Source: Cenarchaeum sp. SB0662_bin_33
GTDB taxonomy: Archaea; Thermoproteota; Nitrososphaeria; Nitrososphaerales; Nitrosopumilaceae
Reading direction: 5' to 3'
DNA length: 28,289 bases
NCBI GenBank assembly: GCA_009840065.1
Contig: VXON01000139.1
Span: 1-28,289 of the forward strand
The notes under the pieces were generated by a model that was not told the origin of the DNA, did no database searches, and saw only the letters and a program-made list of their open reading frames with translations. Below are positions 15,694-23,186 of this stretch, piece by piece. Every line of letters starts with the position of its first letter. The stretch's first letter is position 1. Both the position numbers and the translations under genes were made by a program.

Positions 15694-15804
15694 ATGGCAG
15701 AAGCAGGAATGGCAGCTTATGGCGCCACAATAGGAGTCGCGATTGCACTTGCAGTAGTATGTTTTGCCCTTCGCGGCAAAGGACATCCTGACCCAATAGA
15801 ATGA
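15694..15804 (+). CDS. 36-residue single-span membrane peptide
   Basis: ATG 15694 opens a 36-codon frame: MAEAGMAAYGATIGVAIALA, then VVCFALRGKGHPDPIE. It has one membrane helix (about 8-26) and a short polar C-terminal tail, probably cytosolic by the positive-inside rule (RGK). A TATA-like TTAAAAGG (15665-15672) lies about 26 bp upstream and a T-run (15819-15824) follows, so it appears to be a complete independent transcription unit. I do not recognise the family; it could be a small subunit of a membrane complex. Confidence 0.65.
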   Translation: MAEAGMAAYGATIGVAIALAVVCFALRGKGHPDPIE

Positions 15805-15818
15805 CCGTCGCCAAAATC

Positions 15819-15824
15819 TTTTTT
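15819..15824 (+). terminator. oligo-T terminator after the 36-residue peptide gene
   Basis: TTTTTT followed by AATTTT lies 15 bases after the TGA stop, in the convergent spacer with the Cas4-like gene. Confidence 0.45.
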
Positions 15825-15831
15825 AATTTTA

Positions 15832-16482
15832 TTACTCGTTCTTGTCCATGCCCAATAGGGCGCTTAGAGTCAGCTGCTTACTCTCTTTTTGTTTAGTAAA
15901 ACAACGTTGATAGTATTGACATCTCTCACAATCTGATGATGGCTCTACTATGGGAACCTTCCCATCATTTAACAGGTCCCCTAGAACCCTCACCCGCCGC
16001 ACAGTCTCTTCAAACATCTTTTTGTTACGGGTCAAAGAGAATGATGACTCTCTTCTGTCTCCTGTTATGTATACTATAATTCCATCTGTCCTGTCATACA
16101 TCCACATGCAACTGTTTAGGTATAGGAGGTCTCCGGCTCGTGGATTTTTGAGCTCGTCGGTAGCAGGTCGAAACAGTATAATGGCATTATCAGCCATCAT
16201 ATCGGCGCTACCATTTAGCGTCATCCCTCCAATATCATACGATGCCCGCTCCGAGCCATATCCTAGTTTTCTTAGTAGGCCCGATATCAACTCACTAAAA
16301 CCACCCTGTTCTTCTTTTATGGGATCCTTTCTATTATAGTATGCCCTGCGCAGACAGCCGACCACCTCCTCCAAATGTATTATGTTGTTGTTGGTGGAGT
16401 CTATATTTACCTCAAGTTCCCGGCCCAGCGACTCTATAGAGTTTTTTATCAGGCTCCGATAATCACGATCTCCCATCATCAC
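15832..16482 (-). CDS. Cas4/RecB-like protein with Fe-S cysteines, nuclease motif degenerate
   Basis: This 216-residue protein has the Cas4-type layout. It has an N-terminal cysteine in VGCLRRAYY (C43), a GSAD motif at about 91-94 (the GxxD of PD-(D/E)xK enzymes) and a C-terminal triple-cysteine group CERCQYYQRC (C185, C188, C194). The four cysteines would hold a 4Fe-4S cluster. However, the E-x-K that should follow the aspartate by about 12 residues reads ILFRPA, so the metal-dependent cleavage site looks lost. No CRISPR array or cas1/cas2 is nearby. It may be an inactive structural or DNA-binding relative. The start ATG has two further Met codons directly behind it, so the exact first residue is uncertain. 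Confidence 0.72.
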   Translation of the reverse strand: MMMGDRDYRSLIKNSIESLGRELEVNIDSTNNNIIHLEEVVGCLRRAYYNRKDPIKEEQGGFSELISGLLRKLGYGSERASYDIGGMTLNGSADMMADNAIILFRPATDELKNPRAGDLLYLNSCMWMYDRTDGIIVYITGDRRESSFSLTRNKKMFEETVRRVRVLGDLLNDGKVPIVEPSSDCERCQYYQRCFTKQKESKQLTLSALLGMDKNE

Positions 16483-16605
16483 ATAACAATGTAATGAGCC
16501 AATTATTATAGCTGATGGGCTTCTGCTCAGGTCACATTACACGCCAGGCTGTTTATGAAAAATATATGTGGGCGACATATATAGTACGTCTGTGACACTA
16601 ATGTA

Positions 16606-16950
16606 TTGCAGTACTTTCGGGCAGTACAAGAAGGAAAGAGACGCGCAGCCAAGGCCCAAATGAAGTTATTTGATGCAGGGGGGTTTTCAATGCTGACCCT
16701 TACCACCAAAAAAATCTCTGGAGAGTTTCTGCCCGTGGGGGAGGAAGAGTATGGTGCAATAATTACAACGGATGATGGGTATGTGGTGGTGGTGGTTGAT
16801 GATGGTGGATATACAAAGGCTCAATCCAAGGCCGGCGAGCAAGACGAGGCTAGGGAGATATATAAAAAACTGCTCCAAAATGGTACAGAACAGTTTGGTG
16901 GTGGCAAAGTGGTGATGTGGGCCCGGGAGTATCCGGTAATACGGGACTAG
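16606..16950 (+). CDS. small protein of unknown function
   Basis: This 114-residue protein is not recognised. The body has beta-rich stretches (LTLTTKKISGEFLPVG, AIITTDDGYVVVVVDDGGY) and a helical part EQDEAREIYKKLLQNG, ending VVMWAREYPVIRD. It has no signal peptide or membrane helix, so it is probably cytosolic. The start is uncertain. TTG 16606 sits about 26 bp after a TATA-like CATATATAG (16577-16585), in line with leaderless TTG starts elsewhere here; ATG 16660 or 16690 are alternatives that would shorten the basic N-terminus. Its stop overlaps the convergent UMP kinase stop by four bases. Confidence 0.6.
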   Translation: MQYFRAVQEGKRRAAKAQMKLFDAGGFSMLTLTTKKISGEFLPVGEEEYGAIITTDDGYVVVVVDDGGYTKAQSKAGEQDEAREIYKKLLQNGTEQFGGGKVVMWAREYPVIRD

Positions 16951-17624
16951 TCCGGCTGTATCAGTGTGCCTATGTCGGTCTTTTTATGTCGCAGTATGTT
17001 TTCTAGATTGTCGGGCGTGGCGCGTATTATCCTAGTTGTTATTAAGGAGCGTTGGATTGTCTTTAGCGCTATTATATCCAGCAAATCATAGCCACCGGCA
17101 ATGGATGTATTATTAATTAGAATGTCTTGTAGTTTCGATATTGTTATGGTTTTAAAGATTTTTGCGTCTTTGTGTATGTTTGGATCCGAGTCATATACAC
17201 CATCCACATCGGTGGCATTTAGAAACATTGATGCGCCCACCCTTTCTGCGATGAGCGCTGCGGTACCATTCGTACTCTGACCCGGATATAGACCACCACT
17301 CATCACCATAAGGCCGCTCTCGGCGGCTGTCTTTACATCTGCTAGTGTATGAGGGACATGTGGGTATGATCTGTCGCCCGCGGCGCATATCAATAACTTA
17401 GCATTAAGGCGAGATACCTGAATGCCTAACTCATCAAGTGTAGACTCATCAGCGCCCGAGGCACGAGCGTGGTTGATATAATGGCGGGCTGTTGCGCCTC
17501 CGCCGGCGACTATTATTGGTTGTACATCATTAATTGTATAAAACATGTCAATATAGTCACGCAGTAGATGTATATCATCTCCAAAGACACGACCAGAGAG
17601 TTTTACAACTATACGTCTTTCCAT
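16947..17624 (-). CDS. pyrH: UMP kinase (archaeal type)
   Basis: This 225-residue amino-acid-kinase-fold enzyme phosphorylates UMP to UDP with ATP. Motifs are IVVKLSGRVFGD at the N-terminus, IIVAGGGATARHYI for phosphate binding, SGGLYPGQSTNGTAALIAE, and LNATDVDGVYDSDP near residue 140. The length and the GQSTNGTAA segment fit the short archaeal PyrH rather than the bacterial form. A minus-strand TATA-like region at about 17650-17660 lies about 30 bp upstream. It is the third pyrimidine gene of the window, separate from pyrBI, and converges with the small unknown gene. Confidence 0.94.
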   Translation of the reverse strand: MERRIVVKLSGRVFGDDIHLLRDYIDMFYTINDVQPIIVAGGGATARHYINHARASGADESTLDELGIQVSRLNAKLLICAAGDRSYPHVPHTLADVKTAAESGLMVMSGGLYPGQSTNGTAALIAERVGASMFLNATDVDGVYDSDPNIHKDAKIFKTITISKLQDILINNTSIAGGYDLLDIIALKTIQRSLITTRIIRATPDNLENILRHKKTDIGTLIQPD

Positions 17625-17705
17625 GCCGTATCATGTAATGGGTAATTATATCTATATTTGTTGGGTGCTTGGTTTTTTAGGTTCCTCCCACAAAGTTGGG
17701 TAATG

Positions 17706-18284
17706 TTACACCACCACCATGCGGAATAGTCTGTCAGCCCAGTTGCTCCAGCAACCCTGTATGAGTGATGTGGGATCGAGGATTATATCCACGCTACGAT
17801 GGACTTTGCCCAGACTGGCCGAAACCTGACGACCATATCGGGATACGGCGCTTGTACGCCGTATATTCTCCACTGCGTTGACGTAGCGATCTACGCCAAT
17901 TATATAGCAGTGGGTGCAGTCTTTATGTGGTTCTGCATGCAGCACATATCTTGGATGTATTGTGTGGACGCATAGTAATGCCTCCACTCCCAAAAACCGG
18001 GACTTTTCATAAATTAAATTCGATGCATTTCGCATCATGGCAGAATATAACCTGCGACGCATACCACGTCCAAACTTTCCACCCTTCTGCCAAATGTGGG
18101 TTAAATCCTCCAACACCACCAAACACCCAGATTGTGCGGCCCACTATACGATGCATAGTGCCATCACATTCAGCACATGTTCGTGGTAGCGCATGGCTTT
18201 GGTCACCTTGCGCTTTTTAGCATTCTTCTTTGACTTTGCATGGCTATGATGGTTTGTAAAGTTTTTAGTTTGTTGGTGGGTATT
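17706..18284 (-). pseudogene. tnpB: TnpB (IS605 OrfB-like) relic
   Basis: In one minus-strand frame, interrupted by an in-frame TAG at 18144-18146, the translation runs from a basic stretch SKKNAKKRKVTKAM to CLVVLEDLTHIWQKG, with the TnpB VxExL-type catalytic glutamate. It continues to HPRYVLHAEPHKDCTHC and DRYVNAVENIRR, the zinc-ribbon and D-x-N motifs of the family C-terminus. The first CxxC half of the zinc ribbon is missing and the N-terminal half of the protein is gone. No TnpA gene or clear element ends are seen. It lies just behind the exonuclease gene. Relic status is clear from the stop and truncation. Confidence 0.75.
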
Positions 18285-18334
18285 GATCAAAATACTCTTA
18301 TTGATAATCATAATGTCCAAGTTATGACTGGATC

Positions 18335-19216
18335 TCACCTAAATTCGGTACGTGGGTTGATTTCACGTGTGTATGCCCGGGACTTGTACACACATAGTGG
18401 TTTTAGATAGTCAAGCTCAGCATCAGCTTTAGACATATCGAATCTCTTTGACCAATACTTGCCATTTGGGGTATACTTGTACCCACGACTTTTTAGAGTA
18501 TCCTTAATTTCATATGCCCCCTCCACCACCACCTCCACAGAAGGCATTAATAGTGTCTGTAGGCTGTCCGGCACCACATGCAGAAGCCATACTACGGCTA
18601 GGCAGTCTGCCATCGCCCTGTGGGCATTAAAGAACCACCCCTCACTCTGTAGTAGCACCCCAAGTTTGGCCGAGGCGTACCCTAGCATGGGCCAGGAAAT
18701 GCCGTCCATGGTACATGCCCAGCGGTAGTCACTGGGAAATATCTGTTCGAATCGTGGGCGATCAAACTTTGCATTATGGGCCACCACCAAAGGGTCATCA
18801 CGCAGTATTTCAGATACCCGGGTCTTGTCTATATGTTTGCCTCTCACCATATCATCGGTGATGCCCGTTATCTCAACTACAGCCGGCGGGATGGGCCTGC
18901 CCGGATACTGCAACATGGAGAGCTCCTCATCCACAGTGACTAGTTTTCCGGACTGGTCATACCTACAGCGCACCATACTCAGCTCTATGATGCCATCATC
19001 AGGTCCCAGTCCGGTGGTCTCACAATCTAACACCACAAGTGTGATATCACTCTCCTGTGGTTCGCCAAATGTTATGGGTATGTCATTCTGCTCCAATGGT
19101 AAACGCTCTAGAACTCGAAAGTTCTCTGGCCGCTTTGATATACCTTTGATGTACGAGTTAGATGGTTGTTTTTGTATGCCGGATGGAGTCACCCACATGA
19201 GGGTATTGTAGTCCAT
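18335..19216 (-). CDS. DEDDh 3'-5' exonuclease (DnaQ-like)
   Basis: This 293-residue protein has a complete DEDDh set. VVLDCETTGLG holds D64 and E66 (exo I), HNAKFDRPRFE has D152 (exo II), and HRAMADCLA carries H199 and D204 (exo III). About 60 N-terminal residues precede the domain. A C-terminal extension, KDTLKSRGYKYTPNGKYWSKRF (broken here: key residues K, RGY, W), resembles the small domain often attached to such exonucleases. It would remove nucleotides from 3' ends in repair or replication clean-up. No polymerase gene adjoins it. The start is ATG 19216; 35 bp separate it from the upstream ABC operon, so read-through is possible. Confidence 0.9.
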   Translation of the reverse strand: MDYNTLMWVTPSGIQKQPSNSYIKGISKRPENFRVLERLPLEQNDIPITFGEPQESDITLVVLDCETTGLGPDDGIIELSMVRCRYDQSGKLVTVDEELSMLQYPGRPIPPAVVEITGITDDMVRGKHIDKTRVSEILRDDPLVVAHNAKFDRPRFEQIFPSDYRWACTMDGISWPMLGYASAKLGVLLQSEGWFFNAHRAMADCLAVVWLLHVVPDSLQTLLMPSVEVVVEGAYEIKDTLKSRGYKYTPNGKYWSKRFDMSKADAELDYLKPLCVYKSRAYTREINPRTEFR

Positions 19217-19251
19217 GTTACTAAAAATGTTATCTATGCGTCGTTGATGGC

Positions 19252-20571
19252 TCAGTTATCACGACGGCGACGTATAGCTACCACCACACCCACAATCACT
19301 ACAGCAACAACTACACCGGTAATGATTAGTAGTAGTGGCGATGAGCTACCTATGGATGAGTTTACATCCAGGCCGGGTATTGTCCCGTTGGGTTCAGTTG
19401 GTGGTGGGCGCTCCACATTTATGCTAGCTGCGTGCGTAAAAAAATGCTCCTCACGTATGTCGTCCTTATATCGGACGGTAATCTGTATATCATGCTCTCC
19501 ATATATTGGCTCACCATCAAAAGAGAGTGGTATGTTGAACGGTACCGGTGAACTTGTATCTATCTCGTCTATAAATTGGGTCTGGGAGGCTATGTTTGAG
19601 GTGCCCAGCGGTTCTAGTGTTACAAACCCAAAGAGCGCGTCTTCATTTCCCTCGTTAATTATCTCACCAATAACCATCATTGTGTCGGATATGGTAATCG
19701 TATCAATGCCATAAACAGAGACATCAACAAATCCCCGAATATAAAAGTCGACAACCCTGGTATCACTGACTGTCTCACCATTAGCATCTATATACTCCAC
19801 AACTAGGGGAAGCTGGAGTGTTTCGCCCTTTAGCGTCTCGGGTATGTACAATTCAATATCGATATGCCTAGAGGAGAAGGGGGCTATATTGCCCAGCTCC
19901 CAACTGGACTCATATATGACTACGTTTTCGAGGTTGGAGTTAACATTCTGGGCCATTAAAACCTGATCTCCTAGTGTCGATATGTCGGTGTTGGACAATG
20001 GGGCGGTGCCGTTATTGGTTATCTGGACACGGACCGTGTTTGTCTGCAGCGACATCAAAAATGGATCCAGCGTCTTTACCTGTAATATGCCACTGCCGGG
20101 TACCGCAAAATAAAAGTCGAAAAAGTCGTTTCGTACTCCCGATTCACGTAGCCGGGCAAACTCCAATTTTACTGCCGCCGGATACTCCTGTATCCCTGCA
20201 TATGGTGCTATATCCATGTAAAATGTCAAATGGAATGTATCACCGGCCATCGAGTTGGTGTTGCTGTCGGCATGTATTACAAGTCCCCTTCCTTGGGTAG
20301 GACTAAATCCATACGGTAGTGACATCTCGCCCTGTATGCCTGTAATGTCGTGGCTCCCCACATTTGCAAACACCACTGTAAATGGCACATTCTTATCGCC
20401 AGGGGATACCTCAACCTTTGAGTCAAAGATGCCAAAGTACGAATCCAAATACTTGATGTCTCCAAAGTCACGCTCAAATGGAGAGTCGCCAAAACCACCA
20501 AAGTCCTGCGCATAGGCCATGCCGCATATAGACGTAACAAGTATGACGCTAGTTAGTGTGATGCGCTTCAA
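19252..20571 (-). CDS. secreted, C-terminally anchored CARDB-like protein of ABC system
   Basis: This 439-residue protein has an N-terminal signal peptide (cleavage near AYA-QDF, about residue 21). It has a long extracytoplasmic part with repeated immunoglobulin-like stretches (VPFTVVFANVGSHDITGI, VRVQITNNGTAPLSN, MVIGEIINEGNEDALF). A C-terminal membrane helix (LLLIITGVVVAVVIVGVVVA, about 407-426) is followed by a basic tail RRRRDN. The N-G-N/E-x-D/A pattern is typical of CARDB and COG1361-type domains. Its start overlaps the ATPase stop by four bases, making it the third gene of the operon. It probably works outside the membrane with the permease, in binding or coupling; no substrate can be named. 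Confidence 0.8.
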   Translation of the reverse strand: MKRITLTSVILVTSICGMAYAQDFGGFGDSPFERDFGDIKYLDSYFGIFDSKVEVSPGDKNVPFTVVFANVGSHDITGIQGEMSLPYGFSPTQGRGLVIHADSNTNSMAGDTFHLTFYMDIAPYAGIQEYPAAVKLEFARLRESGVRNDFFDFYFAVPGSGILQVKTLDPFLMSLQTNTVRVQITNNGTAPLSNTDISTLGDQVLMAQNVNSNLENVVIYESSWELGNIAPFSSRHIDIELYIPETLKGETLQLPLVVEYIDANGETVSDTRVVDFYIRGFVDVSVYGIDTITISDTMMVIGEIINEGNEDALFGFVTLEPLGTSNIASQTQFIDEIDTSSPVPFNIPLSFDGEPIYGEHDIQITVRYKDDIREEHFFTHAASINVERPPPTEPNGTIPGLDVNSSIGSSSPLLLIITGVVVAVVIVGVVVAIRRRRDN

Positions 20572-21266
20572 GTCGCCACCCTCCGGACCATACTCGTCTC
20601 AAAGGCCTTGCCATCCCTCATCTGTATAATATGATCCACATTCCCAAAGTCTTCCTGATCATGAGTGACAACCACAAAAGTCTGTCCCAACGTCTCACAC
20701 ATGGACTTCATTAATTTCACGACGTTTTTAGATGTAACTGAGTCTAGGTTTCCGGTCGGCTCATCGGCCAAGACCAAGGCTGGTTGGTTTGCCAGCCCCC
20801 TGGCTATAGCAGCCCGTTGCGCCTGACCACCGGATATACGATCCGCCCTCTGCTTCATTTGATCCTTTAGACCTACTGCCATCAGCAACTCTGTGGCCTT
20901 CTCACGACTCTTTTGCATTCCGGCCATCTGCATGGGCAGCATAACGTTCTCTAAAACGGTAAGATCAGACAATAGGTTTGAAAACTGAAATACAAACCCC
21001 ACCTTTTTGTTGCGAAATGAGGATATCTGCCCATCGTTTAGTTTGGAGGTATCAGTGCCGGCCACACGGACAGTACCGTTTGTAGGTTTGTCCAAGAGTC
21101 CTATTATGTTCAGCAGTGTAGACTTACCCGAACCCGAGCTTCCCACTATTAAGGCAAACTCCCCCTGGTCTATAGAAAAGGAGACATCATCCAGCGCCGT
21201 AACCTGATTTACCTTCTCCTTGCCGTATATTTTGTAGAGGTTCCTGATATCCAAAACCTTAGACAT
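20568..21266 (-). CDS. ABC transporter ATPase, LolD/MacB type
   Basis: The 232-residue ATPase has Walker A GSSGSGKST (about 42-50), the Q-loop in FVFQFSNLLSDLTVLENV, the signature ISGGQAQRAAIARGLA, Walker B LVLADEPTGNLD and the switch histidine in VVVTHDQ. The closely spaced ADEPTGNLDS and the LTVLENVMLP stretch place it in the LolD/MacB/FtsE subgroup, whose members drive mechanical work on extracytoplasmic partners instead of transport through a pore. It overlaps the permease by eight bases and the secreted partner by four, so all three are translated together. ATP binding residues are complete. Confidence 0.95.
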   Translation of the reverse strand: MSKVLDIRNLYKIYGKEKVNQVTALDDVSFSIDQGEFALIVGSSGSGKSTLLNIIGLLDKPTNGTVRVAGTDTSKLNDGQISSFRNKKVGFVFQFSNLLSDLTVLENVMLPMQMAGMQKSREKATELLMAVGLKDQMKQRADRISGGQAQRAAIARGLANQPALVLADEPTGNLDSVTSKNVVKLMKSMCETLGQTFVVVTHDQEDFGNVDHIIQMRDGKAFETSMVRRVAT

Positions 21267-22449
21267 ATCTCATCGCCTCCACGGGCAGTAGTCTGGTAGC
21301 CCTGAATGATGGGTACAATGATGCCAAAACGGCTAGGCCAAATGATGTCAGGGCGGTCTGGAATATCTTTGGCCAATCGAAGCTAACCTCCAATGGCAGG
21401 CTGTTGTTAAACGAGAGTTTTGTCTCTTTGGCGTAGAACGTATAAGCCAGTCCGGCGCCGGTTCCTGCAGCCGCTCCTATAAACCCTATAAGTATACCTT
21501 GCATGATAAATATGACCAAAATATCCTTACGGCGTGCTCCTATAGAACGCATTATGCCAATCTCCTTTGTCTTGCCATTCACAAGCATCATCTGTATGGT
21601 CACTATGGCAAATGCCGAGGACATCATTCCAAAGTAGCCAATCATATTTATCATGGCAATACCGGAACGAAAGCCTGCCAGTTGTTGTTCTGCCGACTCT
21701 TCTATGGTCTCAGCAACAAAATCATCGTTAACAAATGAGGCTAAAAAGAGATCCCTCACGTTTTCTGCACTGGAGGGGTCATGTAGTTTGACCATTATGG
21801 AGCTAGTATATCCCTTCCTATCGAGCATGTCCCGGAGTGTATCTATATGTACCACAGCAGAGTAGTCCAGCCCCTGTCCGCCGGGGGATGTGGCAATACC
21901 AGATACTATAAACCGGCGAACTTCATCCTGGCCCCATCTATTGACCACACCCACCTCTATGCTGTCTCCCACATGAACGTCTCCCAAATCCCTCACTATG
22001 TTTGAGCCTAGTACGATGGAGTTGTGTGAAAATACATAACTCCCCTCGGATACCGTTGTATGCGCCGAGGATGCCTGTATGTCCTGTATGGGATCAACGC
22101 CCAAAAGTGGTATGCGATTTGTCTCGATCATACCCCCGTTCTTTGTTATATTTATCTCGCCGTTGGATGAGAACCGGGGGGCCGCAGCCTTAACATCGGG
22201 TATGCGGGAGAACCAGTTGACTAGCATGGTATCGGATTTTTCAATTAGGTTTGACTCGTCGGTAACCAGTATGTCGCCGTTTCTATATTCAGTTATGTCC
22301 CGAACGATGGCATCATAAAGTCCCTGAAATATTACAAAGTTGACATGTATAACTAGTATGCCAATGGTGACTGCCAAGACTGCCCCGATCAAGCTGCCCT
22401 TCTTGTTAAAGAGCATTCTCTTTGCCAATTTTAGTCTATAATCCAACAT
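21259..22449 (-). CDS. FtsX/MacB-family ABC permease
   Basis: The 396-residue permease has the MacB arrangement. Helix 1 follows MLDYRLKLAKRMLFNKKGSL. A large outer domain (about 60-270) includes VKAAAPRFSSNGEI and SIMVKLHDPSSAENV. Three C-terminal helices follow (IGYFGMMSSAFAIVTIQ, IMQGILIGFIGAAAGTGAG, ALTSFGLAVLASLYP), ending FRATRLLPVEAMRYV, the classic FtsX-fold tail. I start at ATG 22449 because the KRMLFNKK membrane-entry motif begins there and a TATA-like box lies 24 bp upstream; a longer frame to 22536 would overlap the divergent NUDIX gene. First gene of the three-gene operon. Confidence 0.92.
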   Translation of the reverse strand: MLDYRLKLAKRMLFNKKGSLIGAVLAVTIGILVIHVNFVIFQGLYDAIVRDITEYRNGDILVTDESNLIEKSDTMLVNWFSRIPDVKAAAPRFSSNGEINITKNGGMIETNRIPLLGVDPIQDIQASSAHTTVSEGSYVFSHNSIVLGSNIVRDLGDVHVGDSIEVGVVNRWGQDEVRRFIVSGIATSPGGQGLDYSAVVHIDTLRDMLDRKGYTSSIMVKLHDPSSAENVRDLFLASFVNDDFVAETIEESAEQQLAGFRSGIAMINMIGYFGMMSSAFAIVTIQMMLVNGKTKEIGIMRSIGARRKDILVIFIMQGILIGFIGAAAGTGAGLAYTFYAKETKLSFNNSLPLEVSFDWPKIFQTALTSFGLAVLASLYPSFRATRLLPVEAMRYV

Positions 22450-22465
22450 ATAGTATAATGTAAAT

Positions 22466-22477
22466 TGTTTATTTAAG
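22466..22477. promoter_or_regulatory. shared divergent TATA-like element (permease / NUDIX)
   Basis: GTTTATTTAAGG reads as a TATA-like CTTAAATA on the minus strand, about 24 bp before the permease ATG at 22449. On the plus strand it reads TTTATTTAA, about 27 bp before the NUDIX GTG at 22499. The 49 bp between the starts leave no room for two separate promoters. Confidence 0.4.
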
Positions 22478-22498
22478 GTAATAACATAGCATATACTA

Positions 22499-23041
22499 GT
22501 GGAAATCAGCAATACATGTCCTTTTAAACGTGACAAAAAATTCCAGGGAAAGGTATTGGGCCTCTCCGTTTACGAGGGGGTTGTAGAAGATAGACGTATA
22601 CGACGGGAGATAATCGAGCATCCAGGCGCTGCAGCCATACTAGCCATAGATGATAAGAAGGGCATAGTCATGGTAAACCAGTACAGATTCCCCCACGGAA
22701 GCGTACTTGAGATACCAGCCGGAACACTAGAGAGGGGTGAGGACCCCATAGAGTGTGCCCGCCGGGAGTTGCAGGAGGAGACAGGGTATGCGGCAAAATC
22801 CATAAAGCCGCTCTTATCGTTCTATCCATCGATAGGGTACAACACGGAGATAATACATTGTTTTGTGGCCACAGGCCTAACTCCGACTAAAAATAATCTT
22901 GATGAGGATGAAATTTTATCCGTCGAGACATATACTCTAGGTGACATATTGTCCATGATATACAATGGTAAAATTAAAGACTCAAAGACCATATGCTCAG
23001 TACTGGCATATAACTCGACAGGCGCGCTACATATAAATTAG
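22499..23041 (+). CDS. NUDIX hydrolase, ADP-ribose pyrophosphatase-like
   Basis: This 180-residue protein has a perfect NUDIX box, G-x5-E-x7-REUxEExGU, at residues 75-97 (GTLERGEDPIECARRELQEE, then TGY). VNQYRFPHGSVLEIPAG just before it is the pattern of ADP-ribose pyrophosphatases (NUDT5/MutT-like group), which split ADP-ribose to AMP and ribose 5-phosphate. The start is GTG 22499, the only start codon before the conserved region and correctly spaced after the shared TATA-like element. It stands alone on the plus strand before the CoA operon. Class is sure; the substrate is inferred. Confidence 0.93.
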   Translation: MEISNTCPFKRDKKFQGKVLGLSVYEGVVEDRRIRREIIEHPGAAAILAIDDKKGIVMVNQYRFPHGSVLEIPAGTLERGEDPIECARRELQEETGYAAKSIKPLLSFYPSIGYNTEIIHCFVATGLTPTKNNLDEDEILSVETYTLGDILSMIYNGKIKDSKTICSVLAYNSTGALHIN

Positions 23042-23182
23042 TTATAAAGTATCCTCCAACTGAATTTAGTGCCATGCCATAGACTTTAGGTGTTAGGTTT
23101 GCCCAATCTCTGGTTCGGAGGTGGCGATTACGCCTAAGGTGGTTCATGCATATTTTTATATTTTTAGCATAGCCTAAGCACT
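23042..23182 (+). ncRNA. candidate structured RNA upstream of the CoA operon
   Basis: Bases 23084-23093 pair with 23130-23139 over ten positions (two G-U pairs). Inside, 23099-23111 pairs with 23117-23127 in a second helix with small bulges, closed by the loop GGUUC at 23112-23116. TTATAAAG at 23042-23049 could be its own TATA box, about 27 bp before a start near 23072. The likely pantoate kinase promoter lies downstream of the fold, so this is not in that gene's leader if the transcript is leaderless. It may be a small RNA or a 3' structure of the NUDIX mRNA. No family is recognised. Confidence 0.3.
23153..23166 (+). promoter_or_regulatory. TATA-like box of the CoA operon
   Basis: TTTTTATATTTTTA is centred about 27 bp upstream of the pantoate kinase ATG at 23187, fitting leaderless transcription of the overlapping genes that follow. 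Confidence 0.5.
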
Positions 23183-23186
23183 TTAA

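Noticed and set aside
23101..23125. GGTTCG near 23112 suggesting a tRNA T-loop
   Set aside because: No acceptor, D or anticodon arms can be built around it; it fits better as the loop of one extended hairpin.
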